This document shows, in pieces, positions 25,491-33,237 of a DNA stretch of 64,000 bases. Location: positions 248,001 to 312,000 of the forward strand of contig JANSWY010000002.1 in the NCBI GenBank assembly GCA_024743255.1. Direction: 5' to 3'. This DNA comes from a bacterium. Lineage in GTDB: Bacteria; Bacteroidota; Bacteroidia; Cytophagales; Cyclobacteriaceae. Every line of letters begins with the position of its first letter. Within the stretch, counting starts at the first letter, position 1. The position numbers and the translations under genes are program-made. The notes under the pieces were generated by a model. It did not search any database and was not told where the DNA came from. It saw nothing but the letters and a program-made list of their open reading frames with translations.

Positions 25491-26093
25491 CTAGTCTTCA
25501 TCAAGGGCTTCAAGTATATCAGCCAGTTCATCATAGTCTTTATAACCTGGACGAATTTCTTCTGAGCCTTTTAAGGCGATTCCATGAAATTTATCACTTA
25601 AAGTTTCAACTGAATCCGTATCCAGACCGTATCCTCTAACAATTTTATGCTTTGGATTTGAATTTTGAATCAATGAATTCAACGAGTCTTCCATCGAGTC
25701 TTCTGCTTCAATAACGATATAAGAAAGGTCATGATCAGAGTTGAATAATGAAGTCAAAGTATCGAGTGAACTTTGATCAGTCACATTTACTTTTAAAATT
25801 TTCTCAAAACCTGATAATGAATTTAAGGCATCTATACTATCAGATTGAACATATTGCAATTCATATTTAGAGATTTGATCAGTATAATTCTCTAAAGTTT
25901 CAGCAGAAAATTCTCCACAATAAGCAACTCCTGCAACCCAGCCTACAATCTCACTAAATGTTTCCGGAGCAACATATGCTGAATCATTTGGGTCGATTAC
26001 AAATCCTATGATGTCTACACCCATCCCGGCACAATACCTGGCGTCACTTAAGTTTGATACTTCTCCTACTTTTACAAATGTTCTTAAACCCAT
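25491..26093 (-). CDS. TrpF-like protein lacking the catalytic cysteine
   Basis: A 200-residue protein that aligns by eye with phosphoribosylanthranilate isomerase (TrpF): the start LRTFVKVGEVSNLSDARYCAGMGVDIIGF corresponds to the KICGIT...A...GAD.IGF block in shorter form, and the end EEIRPGYKDYDELADIL corresponds to the family's final phosphate-binding and helix segment. The expected catalytic Cys after KI is replaced (KVGE), and the usual LLD and GGTG segments are not recognisable. It lies at the end of a ten-gene operon with no trp genes. It could be a pseudoenzyme or have a new activity. Confidence in the fold is moderate, in catalysis low. Confidence 0.75.
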   Translation of the reverse strand: MGLRTFVKVGEVSNLSDARYCAGMGVDIIGFVIDPNDSAYVAPETFSEIVGWVAGVAYCGEFSAETLENYTDQISKYELQYVQSDSIDALNSLSGFEKILKVNVTDQSSLDTLTSLFNSDHDLSYIVIEAEDSMEDSLNSLIQNSNPKHKIVRGYGLDTDSVETLSDKFHGIALKGSEEIRPGYKDYDELADILEALDED

Positions 26094-26126
26094 CTTTATT
26101 CAATTAGAATGCAAATATCAAAATCC

Positions 26127-27008
26127 TTATGAACTGAGCAAAGAGTTCTCACTTTTTGATTCATCAATTCTCACGAATATTCCCAGAAGTGATACCAATG
26201 CTGATATGGAGAAGAAAATCAGACTGAGAGCTACAGCTGCTTCTTGATCAATTCGGAGATATTGTGCCCCTAGTATAAATGCTAATTCCCTCAAGCCAAG
26301 TCCTCCAATTGAAATTGGTATTACTGAAGCTACAGACGATACTAGGAATAGGAACACATACTCCATATGTAAACCTGCAATTCCCAAAGCCTGTATGATA
26401 CACAATGCTGAAACTACCTGAAAACCCTGAACCAAAAGTGAAATAATGAATGTTTTATGGAGACTCGACCTAAATGTTGCAAACACCCTCAACATTCCGA
26501 ACAAGGAAATGGGAGCAATTGAGCACAACAGTAAATAATAATGTTGACCAATGATCTCCACAAAAGAGGTTTGCCAGCCAAACATAAAACCCAAAACCAT
26601 CAATGCTAATAAACCCGACAGTCTATCATTAATTAAAGCTGAGACGATCGATTTTGTAGAGATTCCCTTTAGGCTATTTAGATAAAAAACTTTGTAGCCA
26701 TCACCACCAATACCACCTGGTAAAAATAAATTGTAAAACATTCCTTTTGAATACAATTTGAGGTTGCTCAATTCGGATAAGCCAAATCCAATATGTTTAA
26801 GATAAACATTAAGGCGATATGAGGATGCTATCTGGGAAACTATGAACAGAGTTGCTGCAATTAGTAGCCAAACGGGGTTGGCATTATTGAGATGACCTAA
26901 TAACTCAGTTATCTCAATCCTGGTATGAACTACGTAACACCCTAAAAAGGCAACTATCAGCTTACCAAATGTCTTAAGATACTTCTTCAGCTGAGTTCTT
27001 TCCAACAA
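26127..27008 (-). CDS. UPF0104/LPG_synthase_TM family membrane protein (TTG start)
   Basis: A 293-residue integral membrane protein with about seven helices and the family motif NLFLPGGIGGDGYKVFYL (loop after the second helix region), later PISIGGLGLREL. Members are related to the flippase-like domain of lysyl-phosphatidylglycerol synthases and often sit with glycosyltransferases, where they may help move lipid-linked precursors. No ATG start is available: an in-frame stop lies 9 nt upstream of a TTG pair at 27008 and 27005, so the gene starts with TTG. It overlaps the 3' end of the GT2 gene by 35 nt, which supports coupling. Confidence 0.82.
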   Translation of the reverse strand: MLERTQLKKYLKTFGKLIVAFLGCYVVHTRIEITELLGHLNNANPVWLLIAATLFIVSQIASSYRLNVYLKHIGFGLSELSNLKLYSKGMFYNLFLPGGIGGDGYKVFYLNSLKGISTKSIVSALINDRLSGLLALMVLGFMFGWQTSFVEIIGQHYYLLLCSIAPISLFGMLRVFATFRSSLHKTFIISLLVQGFQVVSALCIIQALGIAGLHMEYVFLFLVSSVASVIPISIGGLGLRELAFILGAQYLRIDQEAAVALSLIFFSISALVSLLGIFVRIDESKSENSLLSS

Positions 27009-27927
27009 TTTTTTCTTTTATTCGATATGTTTTTTTGCCACTTCCTTCAAAGTAAATTCTAACCAGGAGCTCAGCAATTATACCGATAGTAATTAATTGT
27101 ATTCCACCCAAAAGCAGAGTTACACCTAAGATAAGCAAAGGTCTTCCCCATATATCTTCACCCAATAACTTTAACATACCCAGGTACCCTGTTATTCCAA
27201 CTCCTGACAGAAAAGTAATAATACCTGTGGTTCCAAAAAGGTGCATCGGCTTTTGCAAGTACTTCTGGAAGAATATCATCAATAGCAGATCTGATAACAC
27301 CTTGAACGTTCTTCCTAAACCATACTTTGACTTGCCATGAATTCTTGAATGATGAGTGACTACCATTTCAGACAGTTTGGCTCCCTGAAGTTGGGCCAGA
27401 ACTGGAATAAACCTGTGAAGCTCACCATAAAGCCCTAAATTTTTGGCAATATCCTGTCTGAATACTTTAAGTGTGCATCCATAATCATGGAGATAGACTC
27501 CAGTTAGTTTTCTGATTAAAGCATTTGCAAACTGACTTGGAATTTTCCTAAGGAACCAACCGTCTTTTCTGGTTTTTCTTACTCCCGCAACTACATCAGA
27601 ATCTTCCTCTATGAGTTTTCTAATCATGTTTGGAATATCTGCAGGATCGTTTTGAAGGTCCCCATCCAAAGTGACAATGTAATCCCCTATGGCCTCATCA
27701 ATACCAGCCGCCATTGCTGCAGTTTGACCATAGTTTTTGTTGAGAACAAGCAGCTTTGTTCTTTCATCACTACATCTTTGAATTTTGTATCTGGTTTGGT
27801 CAATGGATCCGTCATCCACAAAAATGATTTCATAATCCCAACCTTCAAGAGCATTGTAGATCTTGTCCAATAATGGTTCTACATTATCAACTTCATTATG
27901 AACTGGTATAACTAATGACAGCTCCAT
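26974..27927 (-). CDS. GT2 glycosyltransferase, polyprenyl-phosphate type
   Basis: A 317-residue protein with a GT-A domain (residues 1-230) and two C-terminal transmembrane helices (about 230-300). Key motifs are VIPVHNE, FVDDGSIDQT, LDGDLQNDP (the DxD) and GVRKTRKDGW...RKIPS, as in DPM1/GtrB/ArnC-type enzymes that move a sugar from a nucleotide to undecaprenyl phosphate. The next gene encodes a UPF0104 membrane protein with overlapping reading frame. The sugar is not predictable from sequence. Starts at ATG 27927, 18 nt after trmB. Confidence 0.9.
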   Translation of the reverse strand: MELSLVIPVHNEVDNVEPLLDKIYNALEGWDYEIIFVDDGSIDQTRYKIQRCSDERTKLLVLNKNYGQTAAMAAGIDEAIGDYIVTLDGDLQNDPADIPNMIRKLIEEDSDVVAGVRKTRKDGWFLRKIPSQFANALIRKLTGVYLHDYGCTLKVFRQDIAKNLGLYGELHRFIPVLAQLQGAKLSEMVVTHHSRIHGKSKYGLGRTFKVLSDLLLMIFFQKYLQKPMHLFGTTGIITFLSGVGITGYLGMLKLLGEDIWGRPLLILGVTLLLGGIQLITIGIIAELLVRIYFEGSGKKTYRIKEKIVGKNSAEEVS

Positions 27928-27945
27928 TAGGACAAATTACATATT

Positions 27946-28614
27946 TTATGTGTTATCGTGATTAAACCTAAACTTCAAATACTTGATTTTCTCTCCTTTG
28001 TCGGAGAAGATCTTTTCATATTTTGTCTTTATCCCAAAATGTTCATCCTGGAATTCTGAATCATATAAATCAAAGGTGTATGATAGGTCTTTAACATCTA
28101 AGGTTCCATCCTTTATAATTTCGAGCGTGTACTCAAATAAGGAAGTACTATCAGTTTTGAATTTCACCCAACCATCATTCTTCAGAATGTTTCTGTACAT
28201 ATTCATGAACCTGGGGCTTGTTAGGCGTCTTTTAATGTCTCGATCTTTTGGCCTTGGATCTGGGAATGTGATCCAGATTTCCCCAACCTCATTGGGTTCA
28301 AAGAACTTTTCTATTAGTAAGATTTGAGTACGAAGAAATGCGACATTGTGAAGGTCCATGTCCATGGCTTGAGTGCTGCCGACCCATATTCTTTCTCCTT
28401 TGATATCTACACCTATGAAGTTCTGGTTAGGGAAGTGTTCTGCCAGACCAACGGAATATTCTCCCTTGCCACAACCAAGTTCGACAACCAGGTCATTTTC
28501 ATTCTTGAAGAAATCACTCCAGTTACCTTTAATCTCCTCATAAAGTGTCTTACCTGGCTCTAGTATATTGGCTCGGCTAGCGTTCTCCGCGAACCTTTTA
28601 AGTTTAGTTCTCAC
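27946..28614 (-). CDS. trmB: tRNA (guanine-N7-)-methyltransferase (GTG start)
   Basis: A 222-residue SAM-dependent enzyme that methylates G46 of tRNAs. The SAM-binding motif is VVELGCGKGEYS and the family motif FPDPRPKDRDIKRRLTSPRF lies in the middle. The start is a GTG whose last bases form the stop of folC (GTGA overlap), so the two genes are translated in tandem. Length is typical. It forms part of the long exbB-to-trpF-like operon. Confidence 0.95.
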   Translation of the reverse strand: MRTKLKRFAENASRANILEPGKTLYEEIKGNWSDFFKNENDLVVELGCGKGEYSVGLAEHFPNQNFIGVDIKGERIWVGSTQAMDMDLHNVAFLRTQILLIEKFFEPNEVGEIWITFPDPRPKDRDIKRRLTSPRFMNMYRNILKNDGWVKFKTDSTSLFEYTLEIIKDGTLDVKDLSYTFDLYDSEFQDEHFGIKTKYEKIFSDKGEKIKYLKFRFNHDNT

Positions 28615-29900
28615 AATTCATCTAATTCCGCCACAACAAACGTGCTACCTCCTACCCAAATTACATCCTGTGGGTTTGCTTTTGCTCTGGCCTCTTTCAA
28701 AGCTTCGTTTACATCTTTAATTCCCTGGTACTGTAACTTCCGCTGTTTCCCTATTTCAAGTAAATCAGATAGCGGTAATGCCCTTGGAATATTAGACTCG
28801 CAAAAGTAATAAAAAGCATCAGATGGTAGAAGATCGAATATTTCATTTATGTCTTTGTCATTGACAGAACCCCAAACAATATGCAAGTCCAGGTATGACA
28901 TATTTGAAAGTTGGTTTAGTATTACTTTAATCCCATCAGCATTATGGCCAACATCTGCGAAAACATAAGGATTATTCTGTAGAATTTGCCATCTTCCCTT
29001 TAATCCTGTGTTTGTTACTACATTTTGGATTCCTTGCTTTATGCAATTCTCATCAACATTAAATCCCTGGTTTCTCAATTCGTGTATCACCTCAAGCGCA
29101 ACTGGTAAGTTGCTTAAATAGTAATCGCCTTTAATCGCAGGATTTATATTAGTCAGATCAATATGTTCTGAAGCAAGGCTAATAGTATTTTCTTCCTTAA
29201 TGATTTGATAGGACTCGGATAAGTCATTTACAAATGAATTTGTCTTCTTAGCTTTCTCTAAGAATACCTCTTTGACTTCACTTTTTTTGAAATCATACAA
29301 AACAACAGGTGTTTCTTTTTTGACAATCCCGGCTTTTTCTGATGCTATTGAAACCAAATCATTTCCAAGAAACTTCATGTGATCTAATCCAATCGCAGTG
29401 ATGGCACTGACGAGAGGGTTGATTACATTGGTACTATCAAGCCTACCTCCCATTCCAGTTTCTATTATTGCTATATCAACTTCTTGTTGTTTGAAATATT
29501 CAAATGCCATCACCACAGTGATTTCAAAGAATGAAGGTTCAAGTTCCTTAATAACATCTTGATTGCTTTCTACAAAGTCCACAACAAACTCTTCTGAGAC
29601 CATTTCACCATTTATCTTGATTCTTTCTCTAAAGTCTTTGAGGTGTGGTGAAGTATGTAATGCAGTTTTGAAGCCTGCTTCCTGCAGAACTGATGCTATT
29701 GTATGTGCGGTAGTACCTTTTCCATTGGTTCCTGCTAAATGAACAGATTTAAAACCGTGTTGTGGATTACCCAGAGCTTCACATAATGCAATTGTATTGG
29801 AAAGATCTTTCTTATATGCCGATGCTCCCTGTCTTTGATACATTGGGAGTTGAGTAAACAGGAAATCCAGGGTTTGCTGGTAGCTAATGCCCTTGGTCAT
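28611..29900 (-). CDS. folC: Bifunctional folylpolyglutamate synthase/dihydrofolate synthase
   Basis: A 429-residue Mur-ligase-type enzyme that adds glutamates to folates and makes dihydrofolate from dihydropteroate. The P-loop is GTNGKGTT (57-64), the substrate loop is HTSPHL, and ETGMGGRLDSTN is the omega-type motif. The C-terminal domain contains DVGHNADGI, the usual Mur-ligase signature. It starts 5 nt after the tonB-like gene and its stop is the start of trmB, so it sits inside an operon with energy-transduction genes. Confidence 0.95.
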   Translation of the reverse strand: MTKGISYQQTLDFLFTQLPMYQRQGASAYKKDLSNTIALCEALGNPQHGFKSVHLAGTNGKGTTAHTIASVLQEAGFKTALHTSPHLKDFRERIKINGEMVSEEFVVDFVESNQDVIKELEPSFFEITVVMAFEYFKQQEVDIAIIETGMGGRLDSTNVINPLVSAITAIGLDHMKFLGNDLVSIASEKAGIVKKETPVVLYDFKKSEVKEVFLEKAKKTNSFVNDLSESYQIIKEENTISLASEHIDLTNINPAIKGDYYLSNLPVALEVIHELRNQGFNVDENCIKQGIQNVVTNTGLKGRWQILQNNPYVFADVGHNADGIKVILNQLSNMSYLDLHIVWGSVNDKDINEIFDLLPSDAFYYFCESNIPRALPLSDLLEIGKQRKLQYQGIKDVNEALKEARAKANPQDVIWVGGSTFVVAELDEL

Positions 29901-29905
29901 GAAGA

Positions 29906-30796
29906 TTAATTAGCTTTAATTATGAATGTAATTTTACCTTTTGAGAATGGTGCGGGTTTGTAAGAAGATGTCTTGCTGAAAGTTAAATCATAAACAGCTT
30001 CACGGTACTTTTTCAAAACTGCGGGTGTAACTGTAGTCTCCAAAGGAATAACTTTCTCGATGTAACCATCGCTATTAACCGTAATCTCAAATACAATCTT
30101 TCCGCTTTCCTGTGAGTTATCATCTGGATCTGGAAGTTCATCCCATTTCCAACCTGAAAGCTCTAATTTCGGTCCATTATTGGATCCACTTTCGCCCATT
30201 AATGATTGCGCATCTATATCACCAGTTTCATCTCCCTGGTCACCGGTTTCTTCAGTATTCCCATTAGATTCTTCCTGATTGCTTTCATCTGATTGAGCGC
30301 CAGTATCAGTTGAATTTGTGTTTTCAGTAGTATCCTGGTTATCTGTTGTTTCAGAATTGTTGGTCTCCTGACTGGTATTATCAGTAGTTTCCTGAACGAC
30401 TTCTTCCCGGTTATTTTCGTTTACTGGTTCCTCAATTACATCAGGTCCTTCATTTTGATTGGCTTCAGAGGAATTATCCTGTTGTTCAACTACTTCGGAC
30501 TGTTCTGTTTCTGTGTTTGTGGTTTCTGAAGAACTGGATTCATCTGTTTGCTCCTCAACTACATCTTCCACTACTTCCTCCTGATTTACTTCTTCTACTT
30601 CTTGAGTGGTTTCTGGCTGAACATTGCCGGAACCCGTTTGCTGTAACCCAAAGTTCAATTCAATACCATATTCGGGAATTGGAGGGTTTGGTTCTTTCCA
30701 GGCCAACATCAATATAAAGAGCAATAGCAACGAGCCGTGAACGGCAGCAGAAATGCCTATTGCCCATTTCCTTTTCTTTTGCTCTTCTTGCTCCAT
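29906..30796 (-). CDS. TonB-like energy-transducing protein
   Basis: A 296-residue membrane protein; I start it at the ATG at 30796, one base after the exbD stop. It has a basic N-terminus and one helix (12-33), then a long linker of Glu, Thr, Ser, Gln and Asn (about 60-200) in place of the usual Pro-rich spacer, and a C-terminal TonB-type domain (about 205-296, with GKIVFEITVNSDGYIEKV). TonB spans the periplasm and transfers proton-motive energy from ExbBD to outer-membrane receptors. The Pro-poor, highly acidic linker is uncommon. It follows exbB and exbD in the same operon. Confidence 0.88.
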   Translation of the reverse strand: MEQEEQKKRKWAIGISAAVHGSLLLLFILMLAWKEPNPPIPEYGIELNFGLQQTGSGNVQPETTQEVEEVNQEEVVEDVVEEQTDESSSSETTNTETEQSEVVEQQDNSSEANQNEGPDVIEEPVNENNREEVVQETTDNTSQETNNSETTDNQDTTENTNSTDTGAQSDESNQEESNGNTEETGDQGDETGDIDAQSLMGESGSNNGPKLELSGWKWDELPDPDDNSQESGKIVFEITVNSDGYIEKVIPLETTVTPAVLKKYREAVYDLTFSKTSSYKPAPFSKGKITFIIKAN

Positions 30797-30797
30797 T

Positions 30798-31187
30798 TTA
30801 ATTCGGTTTTGTAGCGATAGATACTTTCGCCTCGAGGGAAGTTGCAATGCTTGCAACTTTGACAAGCTCATTAACAGGTACATCCTGATCGCAGTGCAAT
30901 ACCACCAATCCTTCTTTACCCGCAAATGAATTTCTCAATTCCATCTCAAGTCGATTGAAACTGATCTTTTTATCATTAACGTAATAATCCAGGTTTTTGG
31001 TAATAGTCACGCTGACTTTTTGCAGAACGATGCTTGAATTCTTACTACTAGGCAAATTCACCGGTAACCCTGAAGGAGTAATGAACGAAGCAGTGAGCAT
31101 AAAGAATATCAACAACAGAAATATAATATCCGTCATGGAAGACATACTGAATGCCGCCTCAACCTTATGTTTGGATTTTAGATTCAT
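30798..31187 (-). CDS. exbD: ExbD/TolR biopolymer transport protein
   Basis: A 129-residue protein with one transmembrane helix (about 18-38) carrying the essential Asp20 in MTDIIFLLLIFFML, and a periplasmic domain ending NELVKVASIATSLE. ExbD and ExbB form the proton channel that drives TonB. It overlaps exbB by 4 nt and ends one base before the tonB-like gene. Whether the complex energises TonB receptors or acts like TolQR in cell division cannot be told from sequence alone, although the TonB-like gene next to it favours the former. Confidence 0.93.
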   Translation of the reverse strand: MNLKSKHKVEAAFSMSSMTDIIFLLLIFFMLTASFITPSGLPVNLPSSKNSSIVLQKVSVTITKNLDYYVNDKKISFNRLEMELRNSFAGKEGLVVLHCDQDVPVNELVKVASIATSLEAKVSIATKPN

Positions 31188-31870
31188 TTCTGTGGCTCTT
31201 GAAGTAGATCGATAAACTCAACGGAATTGTATTCCATCGTGTGAATCACTTTCTGAACTCTGGCAACCAAATAGTTGTATCCCAAATAGGCCAAAATTCC
31301 GACAAACAACCCTGCTGCGGTTGTTACCATCGCTTCATAAATACCACTAGATAGGAGTTTGGGGCTTACCGCTCCTTCTTCCTGTGCGATAGAAATAAAT
31401 GCTTGAATCATTCCGGTAACTGTCCCTAAGAATCCAATCATTGGAGCAGCTCCGGAAATAGTTGCTAAGAGGCTTAAGTTCTTCTCCAGCTTATAAATTT
31501 CAATCTTGCCAATATTCTCGATTGAGACCTCAATATTCTTCAAAGGATTACCTATTCTGGAAATTCCCTTTTCGATCATCTTGGCAATTGGCGTTCCCAC
31601 TTGATCGCAAAGCAATCTTGCTTCTGAGATATTGCCAGAAATAACTTTACTCCTGATTTCATCTCTAAAGTTTGATGGGGTTTTAGATGCATTTTTAATT
31701 GTGATTACCCGTTCAACAAAAATATAAACGGCCACAATCCACAATAGCAATATTGGTATAATCATATAGCCTCCTTTGAAAAGGAGGCTTAATACTGTAA
31801 TTGATTCTTCTACTTGATTAGGATCTACCACATCGGTAGAAATCTGTAATAGCATAACAATAATATTCAT
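31184..31870 (-). CDS. exbB: MotA/TolQ/ExbB proton channel family protein
   Basis: A 228-residue inner-membrane protein with three helices: about 32-52, 138-160 and 172-196, the last with the motif GLFVGILAYLGYNYL. The second helix has LATISGAAPMIGFLGTVTGMI, the most conserved segment of the family. It forms the pentameric channel that holds the ExbD dimer. The start is ATG 31870, eight nt after a hairpin; the SPOR-protein gene lies 48 nt upstream. Confidence 0.93.
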   Translation of the reverse strand: MNIIVMLLQISTDVVDPNQVEESITVLSLLFKGGYMIIPILLLWIVAVYIFVERVITIKNASKTPSNFRDEIRSKVISGNISEARLLCDQVGTPIAKMIEKGISRIGNPLKNIEVSIENIGKIEIYKLEKNLSLLATISGAAPMIGFLGTVTGMIQAFISIAQEEGAVSPKLLSSGIYEAMVTTAAGLFVGILAYLGYNYLVARVQKVIHTMEYNSVEFIDLLQEPQK

Positions 31871-31877
31871 TTGCTCA

Positions 31878-31896
31878 GAACAACGAAGTGTTGTTC
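31878..31896 (-). other. Hairpin before exbB
   Basis: A perfect 7-bp inverted repeat GAACAAC/GTTGTTC with a 5-nt loop, 7 nt before the exbB ATG. There is no T-run after it in the direction of transcription. It may limit translation or partly end transcription after the SPOR gene. Confidence 0.4.
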
Positions 31897-31918
31897 AAAA
31901 CATTGTCAGGAAAATGAA

Positions 31919-33118
31919 TTAATACCTAAGTGCCCAAATATCGTCTCCAAATTCAGCTTTGTAAAGATCCATTGAAGCTGCAGCACTTTGATAAGAATCA
32001 AACTCTGCTATCCCAACTCTATAGAACTTGTAATCTTTAAATGGAGGAATAATGTATGGACTCTTACCTTGAGACGCTAAATCACTCGCGTGATCATTTG
32101 CTAAATCCTGATCTATGAAACTAGCAACGATTATGTATGTCATACCTGTCTGGCCAGACAATGCATTTACTTCTCCTGCATTCACCGGTGTTGGTGATGT
32201 GTTAGTAGTAGTTGTTGTTTGCGTAGTAACAGGTTGTTGCTCAGGCTGAGTTGTAGTTGCAGTCTGAGTTGTTGTATTACCTGTCGTTGCAGCAGCGGTA
32301 TTATTGTCCTTCGTAGTTTCTGCTGTTGTTGTCTTCTTAGTGTTACTCTTTTTAGAATTCTTCTTAGAAGCTGTTTTCTTGTTGGAGCTCTTCTTTTTCT
32401 TTTTAGTGTTTTCGGTCAACTGCTTATCCTTGCCTTCATCATCACTAAACATTGTGAAATAGCCTATTAACCCAATACCTAGCAGTACAATAGCTGAAAC
32501 ACCAATAATGATCACTTTTGTAAAACCACCAGTTTTTTGAGAATCCATAGTTGGTGGCACAAACTCCTTATCGGCATCATCATAATAACTACTGTCATCA
32601 TCCAGATCACCGTAATCTTCATCATCCACCTGGTACTCATCATCATCTCCACCGAAAACTGAATCAGATGTACTATCATCATCTGCAGTAGCTACATCTT
32701 CATCATCTATTTCAAAATCCGCATCGAAATCATCATCAAGATCAGATTCATCAGCTGGTTCAAGAATTCCTTCAAAGTCATCCGCTTCAGCATCTGCATC
32801 AATAGAATCGAAATCTGTTTCATCAATTTCAATATCACCTTCACCAAAGTCATCAGCTTCAAATGAAACTTCTTCTTCAGCTGGTTCTTCCACAGTTTCT
32901 TCTACTGGTTCCTCTACAGCTTCTGGCTCAGTTTCAGGTTCTTCCTCAACTTCATCATCCACGGAAAAAACATCATCTAAATCTTCTCCAGCGTCATCAG
33001 CATCAGAATCTTCTTCCACATCGTCATCCAATTCGTCGTATTCTAAATCCGGCAAACCGAAATCATCATCGTCAAATTCGTTTTCTTCTGCTTCGTTATC
33101 TAAGTTGTCCTCAGCCAT
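31919..33118 (-). CDS. SPOR-domain protein with hyperacidic cytoplasmic region
   Basis: A 399-residue type II membrane protein. Residues 1-185 are almost wholly Asp and Glu with little else. A transmembrane helix (202-223, KVIIIGVSAIVLLGIGLIGY) follows, then a Lys/Ser-rich stretch (235-262), a Thr/Gln linker (263-312) and a SPOR domain (326-399, TYIIVASFIDQDLANDHASD). SPOR domains bind denuded peptidoglycan glycan strands at the division septum. The acidic tail in the cytoplasm is unusual and may bind a basic partner or cations. It heads the operon with exbBD-tonB, folC and trmB; a hairpin lies between it and exbB. Confidence 0.87.
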   Translation of the reverse strand: MAEDNLDNEAEENEFDDDDFGLPDLEYDELDDDVEEDSDADDAGEDLDDVFSVDDEVEEEPETEPEAVEEPVEETVEEPAEEEVSFEADDFGEGDIEIDETDFDSIDADAEADDFEGILEPADESDLDDDFDADFEIDDEDVATADDDSTSDSVFGGDDDEYQVDDEDYGDLDDDSSYYDDADKEFVPPTMDSQKTGGFTKVIIIGVSAIVLLGIGLIGYFTMFSDDEGKDKQLTENTKKKKKSSNKKTASKKNSKKSNTKKTTTAETTKDNNTAAATTGNTTTQTATTTQPEQQPVTTQTTTTTNTSPTPVNAGEVNALSGQTGMTYIIVASFIDQDLANDHASDLASQGKSPYIIPPFKDYKFYRVGIAEFDSYQSAAASMDLYKAEFGDDIWALRY

Positions 33119-33237
33119 CTATGTAATTGTTTATTGCGAATAGTTTTACCTAGCGGAAAATGCTATTTGGGAAAAATCCGTTTGCCTTTCCTGCGTTAAA
33201 TATAGGAAAAAATAAGATAGTTATATTATTCTGAGTA

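Noticed and set aside
32863-33126. Plus-strand frame rich in Leu, Gln and Pro
   Set aside because: It is the antisense shadow of the acidic region of the SPOR protein.
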